Assembly (NCBI RefSeq): GCF_036014195.1
Contig: NZ_CP107918.1
Coordinates: forward strand, 5,704,001-5,768,000
Direction of reading: 5' to 3'
Source of the DNA: Streptomyces sp. NBC_00442
Lineage (GTDB): Bacteria > Actinomycetota > Actinomycetes > Streptomycetales > Streptomycetaceae
Length of the DNA stretch: 64,000 nucleotides
Of this stretch, positions 1-6,941 are shown in pieces. The position numbers and the translations under genes are program-made. The first letter of the stretch is position 1. Each line of letters opens with the position of its first letter. Below the pieces are notes generated by a model. The model was not told the origin of the DNA and ran no database searches. It saw only the letters and a list, made by a program, of their open reading frames with translations.

Positions 1-228
1 TTCAACCAGACGATCCGCCCCGAGCAGCAGCCCCCTCCCACGGACTGGTACGGATCCCTGGCACAGCGTGACCGGAACCTGCGCCTCCGCGAGGACCGCC
101 CCACGCCGAAGAACGGGTGCGCCGAAGAACGGGAGCGCCGAAGGGCGGGTGCGCCGAAGGGCGGAGGTACGCCACAGGGCGCCCACCGCCGCAGCGGGGA
201 CGCCCTGGTGACGACGAGAGGCGGCGGC
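1..228. other. Window edge: possible 3' end of an unseen gene plus tandem repeat
   Basis: No complete gene fits here. Reading from base 1 on the + strand, about 35 codons (FNQTIRPEQQ..., then DWYGSLAQRDRNLRL) have strongly G/C-biased third positions, as real Streptomyces coding does, so this may be the C-terminal end of a gene that starts outside the window and converges on glnII. That frame then runs into a 16-base tandem repeat and has no stop until about 1405, far inside antisense glnII, so the true end cannot be fixed. Frame 2 stops at 209-211. A frame change inside the repeat is possible. Confidence 0.3.
104..167. repeat. Four tandem copies of a 16-bp repeat
   Basis: Units at 104-119, 120-135, 136-151 and 152-167 follow cgccgaaRRcggg(t/a)g: the first two carry gaac, the last two gggc at the same place. 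The period is not a multiple of three, so a change in copy number would shift any reading frame crossing it. Confidence 0.9.
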
Positions 229-1260
229 TCAGACCTGGCCGGCCTTCTCCAGGCTCGTGCAGCAGGTGTCGACGATGAGACGGGTCACCACGTACGGGTC
301 GACGTTGGCGTTGGGGCGGCGGTCCTCGATGTAGCCCTTCTTGTCCACCTCGACCTGCCACGGGATGCGCACCGAGGCGCCGCGGTCCGAGACGCCGTAC
401 TTGTACTCGTCCCACGGGGCCGTCTCGTGCAGGCCGGTGAGGCGGTCGTCGATGCCCGCGCCGTAGTTCTTGACGTGGTCCATCGGCTTGGAGCCCTCGC
501 CGAGCGCCTCGCACGCGGTGATGATCGCGTCGTAGCCCTCGCGCATGGCCTTGGTGGAGAAGTTGGTGTGCGCGCCCGCGCCGTTCCAGTCGCCCTTGAC
601 CGGCTTCGGGTCGAGGGTGGCCGACACGTCGAAGTCCTCGGCGGTGCGGTAGAGCAGCCAGCGGGCGATCCACAGCTGGTCGGAGACCTCAAGGGGGCCG
701 ACCGGGCCGACCTGGAACTCCCACTGGCCCGGCATGACCTCGGCGTTGATGCCGGAGATGCTCAGACCGGCGGCCAGGCAGTGGTCCAGGTGCTTCTCGA
801 CGATGTCGCGGCCGAAGATCTCGTCCGATCCGACACCGCAGTAGTAGCCGCCCTGCGCGGCCGGGAAGCCGTTCACGGGGAAACCGAGCGGGCGGGCGCC
901 GTCGAAGAACGTGTACTCCTGCTCGATGCCGAAGATCGCCTCCTGCGCCGTGAACTGCTCGGCCACGGGGCGCAGCAGCGCGCGGGTGTTGGACTCGTGC
1001 GGCGTCCCGTCGATGTCGAAGACCTCACACAGGACGAGGATGTTCTCACCGCCACGGATGGGGTCCGGGCAGGAGAAGACGGGCTTCAGGACCCGGTCCG
1101 ACGCGTGCCCCTCGGCCTGGTTCGTGCTGGACCCGTCGAAGCCCCACAGCGGCAGCTCGGAGACGCCGGCCGGCGAACCGCCCATGATCTTCGTCTTGGA
1201 GCGGAGCTTGGCGGTCGGCTCGGTGCCGTCGATCCAGATGTACTCGGCCTTGAACGTCAC
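229..1260 (-). CDS. glnII: Glutamine synthetase type II (GlnII)
   Basis: ATP-dependent synthesis of glutamine from glutamate and ammonium in the cytoplasm. This is the short, eukaryote-like GS class found beside GlnA in streptomycetes; 343 residues fits. Visible motifs are GFDGSSTNQAEGHASD near the N-terminus, GIEQEYTFF (metal/glutamate site), KGDWNGAGAHTNFSTKAMR (ATP/ammonium region) and ASVRIPWQVE. It lacks the adenylylation loop of GlnA. I place the start at GTG 1260 (MTFKAEYIW): the AAAGG upstream is 9 bases from this GTG but touches the in-frame ATG at 1269, which would add only three residues. Upstream lies a full GlnR box, so nitrogen limitation probably raises expression. Monocistronic. 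Confidence 0.97.
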   Translation of the reverse strand: MTFKAEYIWIDGTEPTAKLRSKTKIMGGSPAGVSELPLWGFDGSSTNQAEGHASDRVLKPVFSCPDPIRGGENILVLCEVFDIDGTPHESNTRALLRPVAEQFTAQEAIFGIEQEYTFFDGARPLGFPVNGFPAAQGGYYCGVGSDEIFGRDIVEKHLDHCLAAGLSISGINAEVMPGQWEFQVGPVGPLEVSDQLWIARWLLYRTAEDFDVSATLDPKPVKGDWNGAGAHTNFSTKAMREGYDAIITACEALGEGSKPMDHVKNYGAGIDDRLTGLHETAPWDEYKYGVSDRGASVRIPWQVEVDKKGYIEDRRPNANVDPYVVTRLIVDTCCTSLEKAGQV

Positions 1261-1623
1261 GGAAGCCATCCTTTGCGGGAGCTGCGGGGTGTCGGCGCGC
1301 TGCCACGCTGCGGCGCTGCTGTACGCCCGGCAGACTCACACCTCGAAATTTCCCGCCCGTTGCCCGTTTGTGAACCCGGTGTTACCTGGGGGCCTCCGGA
1401 ACCATGAAACGGCCCATGCCTCTGCGGTTCCTCCGAGAGCGGCCCCCGGCCCCTCGGCGGTTCGTCCCAAGAGGCGTCGGGAAAGGGCCGTTCACCCCGG
1501 CCCTGCCCCGCCCCGCCGCGACATGGTCCCGTTCGTATACCGCGAACCGTGGCGCGTCGTACGGACGCACGGGCCGTGGCCGTCCCTCGTGGCCCGGATG
1601 CCGCTCGGGGCAGACTGGTCCGC
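1261..1623. other. Intergenic region between glnII and the divergent oxidoreductase gene
   Basis: This 363-base gap holds the GlnR box (1348-1385) and the glnII leader. The remaining half, 1386-1623, is GC-rich with no convincing open frame, hairpin or repeat. The sequence CAGACT ends 7 bases before the ATG at 1624 and could be a -10 element for a leaderless transcript of the rightward gene; this is weak. Confidence 0.6.
1348..1385 (-). promoter_or_regulatory. GlnR box upstream of glnII
   Basis: Read on the - strand from 1385: GTAAC-n6-TTCAC-n6-GCAAC-n6-GAAAT. This matches the known actinobacterial GlnR pattern (gTnAc-n6-GaAAc repeated twice, 11-base period), with the second half-site the most degenerate. 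Its end lies about 87 bases before the glnII start. Confidence 0.85.
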
Positions 1624-2529
1624 ATGAACCAGATCGCCGGAACCCCCCGCATCGGCCTCCTCGGCACCGGCCCCTGGGCCGTCGCCACCCACGCACCGGC
1701 GCTCGCCGCACACCCCGGCGTCGACTTCGCCGGCGTGTGGGGGCGCCGGCCGGAGGCCGCGGCCGCCGTCGCGCGCGAGCACGGGGTGGCGGTGTACGAG
1801 GACCCGGACGCGCTGTTCGCGGACTGCGACGCCGTCGCGTTCGCGCTGCCGCCGGACGTGCAGGCGCCGCTCGCGGTCAGGGCCGCAGCGGCCGGCTGTC
1901 ATCTGCTCCTGGACAAGCCGGTCGCCACCGACGTGGCCGGCGCCCGCGCGGTGGCGGACGCGGCCGAGCGGGCCCAGGTCGCCTCCGTCGTGTTCTTCAC
2001 GCTGCGCTTCGCGAAGGAGACCGCGGCCTGGGTGGCCCAACAGGCCGACACGCCGGGGTGGTTCACCGGGCGCGCCCGGTGGTACGGGTCCCTGTTCACG
2101 CCGGGCGCCGAGCGCAGCCCGTACGCCGCCTCGCCCTGGCGGGGTGAGAAGGGCGCGCTCTGGGACGTCGGTCCGCACGCCCTTGCCGTGCTCGCCGGGG
2201 TGCTCGGCGAGGTGACCGCCCTGACGGCGGCGGCCGGGCCCGGCGACACCGCGCATCTGATCCTGCGGCACGCCTCGGGCACCTCCAGCACCGCCGACCT
2301 CAGCTTCACCGCGCCGCCGGCCGCCGCGGGCGTCGAGGTGGAGCTGCTCGGCGAGGGCGGCGCCGCGAGGATGCCGGAGTGGGGTGGTGCGCTCGACGCG
2401 TTCGGCGCCGCGATCGACGCCCTCCTCGAAGCCGCCCGCTCCGGAGCGCCGCACCCGTGCGACGCCCGGTTCGGGGCGCGGATCACCGAGCTGCTCGCCG
2501 ACGCCGAGGCCCAGCTCGGCCGGGTTTGA
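1624..2529 (+). CDS. Gfo/Idh/MocA-family NAD(P)-dependent oxidoreductase
   Basis: A 301-residue protein. The N-terminal Rossmann fold carries GLLGTGPWAVATHAPAL (dinucleotide-binding glycine motif), followed by LLDKPVATD, the position of the family's EKP motif, here DKP. The C-terminal half is the dimerisation/substrate domain. Members oxidise or reduce cyclic sugars, inositols or related polyols; the substrate cannot be read from sequence. The ATG at 1624 directly precedes the Rossmann strand; an in-frame upstream start would add a basic, non-conserved extension. There is no clear ribosome binding site, so translation may be leaderless. It converges on the ArsC-like gene with 28 bases between. 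Confidence 0.85.
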   Translation: MNQIAGTPRIGLLGTGPWAVATHAPALAAHPGVDFAGVWGRRPEAAAAVAREHGVAVYEDPDALFADCDAVAFALPPDVQAPLAVRAAAAGCHLLLDKPVATDVAGARAVADAAERAQVASVVFFTLRFAKETAAWVAQQADTPGWFTGRARWYGSLFTPGAERSPYAASPWRGEKGALWDVGPHALAVLAGVLGEVTALTAAAGPGDTAHLILRHASGTSSTADLSFTAPPAAAGVEVELLGEGGAARMPEWGGALDAFGAAIDALLEAARSGAPHPCDARFGARITELLADAEAQLGRV

Positions 2530-2557
2530 CGACGGGCCGACTGCCGTGTGGGACAGG

Positions 2558-2920
2558 CTACTTGCGCGTCAGCGCGTCCCGTACGGCGTCGTCGGTGCGG
2601 CCCACCACGGCCGTGCCGTCGTCCGCCGTGATGATCGGGCGCTGGATCAGCTTGGGGTGCTCGGCGAGCGCCGTCACCCAGCGCTCGCGGGCATCCGCGT
2701 CTCGCGGCCAGTCCTTCAGGCCGAGTTCCTTGGCGGCGGCCTCCTGGGTGCGCGTGATGTCCCAGGGTTCGAGACCGAGCCGGCCGAGGACGGCCCGGAT
2801 CTCCTCGGGGGAGGGCACGTCTTCGAGGTAGCGGCGCACCGTGTAGTCGGCGCCCTCCGCGTCCAGCAGACTCACCGCGCTGCGGCACTTCGAACAGGCC
2901 GGGTTGATCCAGATCTCCAT
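2558..2920 (-). CDS. ArsC/Spx-fold thiol protein (arsenate reductase-like)
   Basis: A 120-residue single-domain protein of the thioredoxin-like ArsC family. The N-terminus has NPACSKCRSA, a CxxC in place of the single catalytic cysteine of classical ArsC, followed by the family's RRYLEDVPSPEE and QRPIITADDG segments. The family includes glutaredoxin-dependent arsenate reductases and Spx-like proteins of unknown substrate. No arsenic-resistance genes are adjacent, so a general thiol-redox role is as likely as arsenate reduction. Length is normal for the family. Confidence 0.8.
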   Translation of the reverse strand: MEIWINPACSKCRSAVSLLDAEGADYTVRRYLEDVPSPEEIRAVLGRLGLEPWDITRTQEAAAKELGLKDWPRDADARERWVTALAEHPKLIQRPIITADDGTAVVGRTDDAVRDALTRK

Positions 2921-3038
2921 GCCCGCCAGGCTACCCGCGACGCCGCATCAAAGCCCGGCTGGCCAGGGGCGATTGTCAGTGGTCCCCAGTAAAATCGAGG
3001 CAGTAAGTGAGGGTTCCCGACCGCCCAGGAGGATGCCC

Positions 3039-3320
3039 ATGACCGCTGCCGTACTGACCTCGCACGCCCCGAAACAGCTGTCCCTCCAGCCCCTCCGCAA
3101 GGTGCCGCTGCCCGCCGGGCGTCCGCGTGTGTGGTACGAGTCCCACAACCGGCGTCTGAAGGCCATGCGCCTGGCCATCGCCCTGCTCGACACCGGGGTG
3201 TACCGGCCCGAGCAGGCACCCGACCGCACCATACGTACCGTGGCCGCGCTCATCGGCGTACACCAGCCGTCGGAGGCGACCTGCCGGATGGTGCGCGCGC
3301 TGATCTACGACGGCCGCTGA
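3039..3320 (+). CDS. Conserved hypothetical protein (93 aa)
   Basis: A small basic protein, MTAAVLTSHAPKQLSL..., with a central RPRVWYESHNRRLKAMRLAI segment and a predicted helical C-terminal half ending MVRALIYDGR. I do not recognise a named domain. AGGAGG at 3027-3032 lies 6 bases before ATG 3039 and touches the ATG at 3033, so 3039 is the better start. The gene stands alone between the ArsC-like gene and the convergent ArsR regulator. A TAAAAT hexamer near 2990 could be a -10 but has no good partner. Confidence 0.7.
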   Translation: MTAAVLTSHAPKQLSLQPLRKVPLPAGRPRVWYESHNRRLKAMRLAIALLDTGVYRPEQAPDRTIRTVAALIGVHQPSEATCRMVRALIYDGR

Positions 3321-3343
3321 TCCGTGAAATCGCCCGGCCCCGC

Positions 3344-3781
3344 TCATGCCGTCGAGGCGTGGCCGGGGTCGGGCCCCGACGTCGTCACCGCGGGCCGGTC
3401 CGCGGGCCGGCCCGCATGCCGGTCCGCGTACTGGCCCGCGTACTGGTCGAGGAGGCGTGCGGTCGCCTCGTCCACCAGCCGGTAGCGCACCACCCGTCCC
3501 TCCTTCTCCCCAGCGACCGTCCCGGCGGCCCGCAGCAGCCGCAGGGCCTGCGAGACGGCCGGGTCGCGCATGCCCGTCGCCACCGCCAGGTCGGAGACGG
3601 CGAGCGGCCCGGTCCGGTGCAGGGCTATCAGCAGCGCGAGCCGATTGGGGTCGGCGAGCAGGGAGAACCGCTCGGCCCAGTCGCGTACGCGCTCGGGGTC
3701 GCCGATCGCGGCGATGGCGTCGCAGACCCGGTGGCCGTCGATGATGCGGTGGCCGGCGCGCTCGGCGGGGACGAGATGCAT
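3344..3781 (-). CDS. ArsR/SmtB-family metal-responsive repressor
   Basis: A 145-residue winged-helix regulator. Core motifs: FSLLADPNRLALLIALHRTG (helix 1-2), VSDLAVATGMRDPAVSQALR (recognition helix-turn-helix), then the wing GEKEGRVVRYRL. Histidine/Asp-rich ends (MHLVPAERAGHRIIDGHR; C-terminal YADRH...PGH) could bind metal. It is divergent from a NiCoT nickel/cobalt permease, as NmtR/KmtR-type sensors are, so I infer a nickel- or cobalt-released repressor of that gene. Start placed at ATG 3781; an upstream in-frame extension of 19 codons is not ArsR-like. A 16-bp palindrome lies 52 bases upstream. Confidence 0.82.
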   Translation of the reverse strand: MHLVPAERAGHRIIDGHRVCDAIAAIGDPERVRDWAERFSLLADPNRLALLIALHRTGPLAVSDLAVATGMRDPAVSQALRLLRAAGTVAGEKEGRVVRYRLVDEATARLLDQYAGQYADRHAGRPADRPAVTTSGPDPGHASTA

Positions 3782-3832
3782 GCCCGCATCTTCGCAGGAG
3801 TGGGCCGGAGCGCTCCGTGTGATCTTCGATAC

Positions 3833-3848
3833 CTGCACAGCTGTGCAG
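3833..3848. promoter_or_regulatory. 16-bp perfect palindrome, candidate ArsR operator
   Basis: CTGCACAGCTGTGCAG is its own reverse complement. It sits just upstream of the expected -35 position for the TAGGGT -10 at 3873-3878 and between the two divergent genes. A partial second copy of the arm (GCAGCTGTGC) follows directly. Confidence 0.55.
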
Positions 3849-3884
3849 CTGTGCGGGCAACTGCGCAGCGTCTAGGGTGACCTG

Positions 3885-4075
3885 GCCGTGGTGTTCGGGA
3901 AGCCGGTGCGAAACCGGAGCGGCCCTCGCCACTGTGATCGGGCTCCCCGTCAAGCCTTTCCGGGGAGCGGCCGTTCCCCTGCGACGCCACTGGCCAGGAT
4001 CCACCTGGCTGGGAAGGCCGGGGCGGCCGCATCCGCCCGTCAGCCAGGAGACCGGCCGCGGCATCTCACGAAGTG
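3885..4075 (+). promoter_or_regulatory. Cobalamin (adenosylcobalamin) riboswitch
   Basis: The conserved core is visible in order: GGGAAGCCGGTGCGAAACCG (3897-3916), then GCGGCCCTCGCCACTGTGA, a variable arm, the second GCCACTGG segment with TGGGAAGGCCGG, and the B12 box GCCAGGAGACC (4043-4053). CGTG near 3887 can pair with CACG near 4067 to close P1. The TAGGGT -10 at 3873 would start the transcript at about 3885. The element ends close to the ribosome binding site of the NiCoT gene, so control is probably at translation initiation: adenosylcobalamin would shut off cobalt uptake. Boundaries are approximate. Confidence 0.93.
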
Positions 4076-4103
4076 ATCCACGAGGTGCTGGAGCGTGACC
4101 CTT

Positions 4104-5210
4104 ATGACCCTGTCCACCCGCACGCCTTCCGAGGCGGGCTCCGCCACGCCGACGTTCCGCTGGCGCCGCGAGGACACCGTCCGTACCGGTGCCCTGCTCG
4201 CGGTCATAGCCGCCCTGCATGTCGTCGCCTTCGGCATCCTGTTCCTGCTGGTGGCCCCCGCCCACTACGCCGTCGGCACCAAGACGTACGGCATCGGCCT
4301 CGGCGTCACCGCCTACACGCTCGGCATGCGGCACGCCTTCGACGCCGACCACATCGCCGCCATCGACAACACCACCCGCAAGCTGATGGCCGACGGCAAG
4401 CGCCCGGTCTCCGTGGGCTTCTGGTTCGCGCTCGGCCACTCCAGCGTCGTCGTCGTCATGGCGGGCCTGGTGGCGGGCGGCGCCCACCTCGCGGGCACCC
4501 TCATGAACGAGGACTCCAGCACCCACCAGGTCCTCGGTGTCGTCGGCACCACCGCCTCCGGCGGGTTCCTCTACCTCATCGCCGCGCTCAACCTCGTTGC
4601 CCTGTTCGGCATTTTGAAGGTGTTCCGCGCGATGCGGGCGGGCGCGTACGACGAGAAGGAACTCGAAGCCCACCTGGACTCGCGGGGGTTCATGAACCGC
4701 ATCCTGGGCCGCTTCACCAAGTCCATATCCCGGCCGGGCCAGATGTTCCCGCTGGGCTTCCTCTTCGGCCTCGGCTTCGACACCGCCACCGAGGTCACCC
4801 TGATGGTGATGGCCGGCACGGGCGCCGCGGCCGGGCTGCCCTGGTACGCCATCCTGTGCCTGCCGCTGCTGTTCGCCGCCGGCATGAGCCTGTTCGACAC
4901 CCTCGACGGCACGTTCATGAACTTCGCCTACCAGTGGGCGTTCTCCAACCCCGTGCGCAAGGTCTACTACAACCTCACCATCACGGGCCTCTCGATCGCG
5001 GTGGCCTTCTTCATCGGCACCATCGAACTGGTCGGGGTCATGCACGAGAAGTTCGACCTCACCGACCCGGTCAGCGGCTGGATCGCCGACCTCGACCTGG
5101 ACAACGTCGGCTTCGTCATCGTCGGCCTGTTCGTCGTGGTGTGGGCGGCGGCCCTGGCGTACTGGCGGCTGGGCAAGGTGGAGCAGAAGTGGGCGGCTTC
5201 GGGGGTGTGA
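4104..5210 (+). CDS. NiCoT-family nickel/cobalt transporter
   Basis: High-affinity secondary uptake of Ni2+ and/or Co2+ across the cytoplasmic membrane. The family signatures are present: RHAFDADHIAAIDN in the second membrane segment, LGFDTATE in the fifth, GMSLFDTLDG and FSNPVRKVYYN further on. The protein has about eight hydrophobic segments and 368 residues, normal for HoxN/NixA relatives. Start is ATG 4104 with GGAG ten bases upstream; GTG 4095 is in frame and also possible. The cobalamin riboswitch upstream argues that the physiological cargo is cobalt for B12, whose late synthesis genes (cobS, cobT, cobU) lie 40 kb to the right. Confidence 0.93.
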   Translation: MTLSTRTPSEAGSATPTFRWRREDTVRTGALLAVIAALHVVAFGILFLLVAPAHYAVGTKTYGIGLGVTAYTLGMRHAFDADHIAAIDNTTRKLMADGKRPVSVGFWFALGHSSVVVVMAGLVAGGAHLAGTLMNEDSSTHQVLGVVGTTASGGFLYLIAALNLVALFGILKVFRAMRAGAYDEKELEAHLDSRGFMNRILGRFTKSISRPGQMFPLGFLFGLGFDTATEVTLMVMAGTGAAAGLPWYAILCLPLLFAAGMSLFDTLDGTFMNFAYQWAFSNPVRKVYYNLTITGLSIAVAFFIGTIELVGVMHEKFDLTDPVSGWIADLDLDNVGFVIVGLFVVVWAAALAYWRLGKVEQKWAASGV

Positions 5211-5247
5211 GGCGTCCGTGGGCAGGGCGGGGGTGCCGGGCCCGCTC

Positions 5248-6174
5248 TCAGCGGCCCTCTCCCGCCGGGCCCGCCCCAACTCCCGCCGCCGGCCCGGCCA
5301 TGCCGAACGCCCGCCGTCCGTACGCGAGCAACTCCCGTACCGCAGGGCCCTCGTTGGGCTTCCACACGAGGGAGAGGAAGGCAGGCGCGTCGACGTCGTC
5401 GATGGCACGGGCGGTGAGCAGGTCGCGGTAGTGCGCGGCCATCGAGTCGCTGAGCACGGCGACACCGAGGCCGCGTGCCGCGAGGCCGGCGATGGCGTCG
5501 GCGGCGCTCGCCTGAAGCGCGATCACGGGCTGGACGCCGCGCGCCGCGCAGGCCCGGTCGAAGACCGTACGCAGCCCCGTACCCGGCGGCATGCACACGA
5601 TCGGGTACGCGCTCAGATCGCTCAGGGCGACCCGGCGCCGCTTCGCCAGCGGATGGCCGGCCGGGACCGCCGCGACCAGCCCCTCCTCGATGATCGTCAG
5701 CGAGTCGAGGCCGTCGTGGGCGGCGGTCGACGTCCCGATGAGGGCGAGATCGAGGGTCCCGGCGCGAACCCCGTCGACCAACCGGCCGGAGTTGTCCTCG
5801 AGGAGTGAGATCTCCACGCCGGGGTGGGCCCGGTGGAAGGCGGCGAGAGCGTCGAACAGCGGCGTGATGGTGCAGCCGATGACCATCCCGATGCTCAGCC
5901 GGCCCCGGATCAGGCCGGTGACCTCGTCCACCGACTGACCGACCGCCGCGGCGGCCAGGAGTGCGGCGCGGGCGTGGTCGAGCGCGGCCCGCCCCGCGGC
6001 GGTGAGGGTGGCAGCGCGGGCCGACCGGTCGAACAGCTCGGCACCGAGCTCCCGTTCCAGCTGGCGGATCTGCGCGCTGACGCCGGACTGGCTGATGTGC
6101 ACCCGCTCGGCGGCCCGCGTGAAGTTCCGCTCCTCGGCGACCGCGACGAAGTATTCGAGCTGTCTCAGATCCAT
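5248..6174 (-). CDS. LysR-family transcriptional regulator
   Basis: 308 residues, the usual LTTR length. Residues 1-60 are the winged helix-turn-helix (MDLRQLEYFVAVAEERNFTR, AAERVHISQSGVSAQIRQLE), followed by the linker helix and a two-lobe periplasmic-binding-fold effector domain (RGRLSIGMVIG, DLALIGTS). LTTRs usually activate the divergent gene in response to a small molecule and repress themselves; here the divergent gene encodes a SnoaL-like protein. Nested inverted repeats lie 17-50 bases upstream of the start. The effector is unknown. It converges with the NiCoT gene with a 37-base gap. Confidence 0.92.
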   Translation of the reverse strand: MDLRQLEYFVAVAEERNFTRAAERVHISQSGVSAQIRQLERELGAELFDRSARAATLTAAGRAALDHARAALLAAAAVGQSVDEVTGLIRGRLSIGMVIGCTITPLFDALAAFHRAHPGVEISLLEDNSGRLVDGVRAGTLDLALIGTSTAAHDGLDSLTIIEEGLVAAVPAGHPLAKRRRVALSDLSAYPIVCMPPGTGLRTVFDRACAARGVQPVIALQASAADAIAGLAARGLGVAVLSDSMAAHYRDLLTARAIDDVDAPAFLSLVWKPNEGPAVRELLAYGRRAFGMAGPAAGVGAGPAGEGR

Positions 6175-6191
6175 GACTGTGGATTCTACTT

Positions 6192-6224
6192 CCGATCAGT
6201 TCCATCTGTTGGACTTCTGATCGG
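6192..6224. promoter_or_regulatory. Nested inverted repeats, candidate LysR-regulator site
   Basis: Outer arms CCGATCAG (6192-6199) and CTGATCGG (6217-6224); inner arms TCCA (6201-6204) and TGGA (6210-6213). Position in the LysR/SnoaL divergent gap suits an LTTR recognition site. Confidence 0.55.
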
Positions 6225-6340
6225 GACGGGATCAGGCTGGGCAGTGCCGGAACACGAACGAGGGCGAACATGACCGCGGACGTGACCGCCACCGCCACCG
6301 TGGACGTGACCGGGAACGTGACCGCTCCGCAACCACAACC

Positions 6341-6380
6341 GCACGCCCGCAACCCCGACCGCACGCCCGCAACCCCGACC
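6341..6380. repeat. Tandem duplication of 20 bp
   Basis: gcacgcccgcaaccccgacc occurs twice head to tail just before the ribosome binding site of the SnoaL-like gene; the 70 bases before it are a looser repetition of gacgtgaccg-like words. Confidence 0.9.
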
Positions 6381-6394
6381 GCCAGGAGGAACCC

Positions 6395-6784
6395 ATGCCG
6401 GAGTACACGCCGGAGCACACGCCGGAGTACGAGAAGGCCCTGCGGCCCGAGGACATCACCCGCCTGTTCGTCGAGCGCTCCAACGCCGGTGACGCCGCCG
6501 GGGTCGCCGCCCTCTACGAGGAGGACGCGGTCCTCGCCTACCCGCCGGGCAGCCGGACGGAGGGCCGCGAGGCGATCCGTGAGCTGTGGGCGAAGGTCCT
6601 CGCCAACCGTCCCCACTTCGAGCAGGAGCAGCCGCTGCCGACGCTGGTCAGCGGCGACATCGCCCTGACGTCGACGCCGCCGAAGGACGGTACGGGCGCC
6701 CGCGCCCAGGTGGTCCGCCGCCAGCCCGACGGCAGCTGGCTCCGCGTCCTGGACCAGCCGGAGTTCGTCCCGCCGGAGGGGTGA
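6395..6784 (+). CDS. SnoaL-like / DUF4440-type protein
   Basis: 129 residues with the NTF2-like pattern LFVERSNAGDAAGVAALYEEDAVL, a tolerated-substrate pocket fold used by ketosteroid isomerases, polyketide cyclases and many stress proteins. The middle has REAIRELWAKVL and the C-terminus the strand VRRQPDGSWLRVLDQ. No catalytic assignment is possible. ATG 6395 is preceded by AGGAGGA at 6384-6390. The N-terminal MPEYTPEHTPEYEKA is a short repeat (PEYTPEHTPEY), matching the repetitive DNA upstream. Divergent from the LysR gene, which probably regulates it. Confidence 0.8.
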   Translation: MPEYTPEHTPEYEKALRPEDITRLFVERSNAGDAAGVAALYEEDAVLAYPPGSRTEGREAIRELWAKVLANRPHFEQEQPLPTLVSGDIALTSTPPKDGTGARAQVVRRQPDGSWLRVLDQPEFVPPEG

Positions 6785-6884
6785 GCGGGGGCCCGCCGGC
6801 CCCACCCGCCAGGCCGGCGTCCGGGCCGTGCATCCGAGCTGCGGCAGGCGCGCCGGGCGGGGTGCGGTGGGGCCGGGTTAAGAT

Positions 6885-6920
6885 CAACTGCCGTATCTCC
6901 GGGGGGAGGCACGGCAGTTG
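6885..6920 (+). promoter_or_regulatory. Leader hairpin enclosing a Shine-Dalgarno sequence
   Basis: CAACTGCCGT (6885-6894) and ACGGCAGTTG (6911-6920) form a perfect 10-bp stem; the 16-base loop holds GGGGGGAGG. A -10-like TAAGAT lies immediately upstream (about 6879-6884), so the transcript would begin with or near the stem. Confidence 0.6.
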
Positions 6921-6941
6921 ACGCCTGGGGGGGGCGATGTG

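Larger units (their letters stand above)
3782..4103. other. Divergent control region: palindrome, promoter and riboswitch
   Basis: The 322 bases between the ArsR gene and the NiCoT gene are accounted for by a 16-bp perfect palindrome (3833-3848), a -10-like TAGGGT (3873-3878) and a cobalamin riboswitch that fills the rest up to the transporter's ribosome binding site. Confidence 0.75.

Noticed and set aside
208..1407. 399-codon open frame on the + strand opposite glnII
   Set aside because: It is the antisense shadow of a certain gene; its composition is what the complement of GC-biased codons gives, and no domain is visible.
6270..6668. Alternative gene starting MTADVTATATVDVTG upstream of the SnoaL-like gene
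   Set aside because: Its codons come from the repetitive leader and then from the wrong frame of the SnoaL-like gene, which has a good ribosome binding site and a recognisable fold.
4967..6805. 612-codon - strand frame across the LysR region
   Set aside because: Out of frame with the clear LysR gene at 5248-6174; Arg/Pro-rich shadow sequence.
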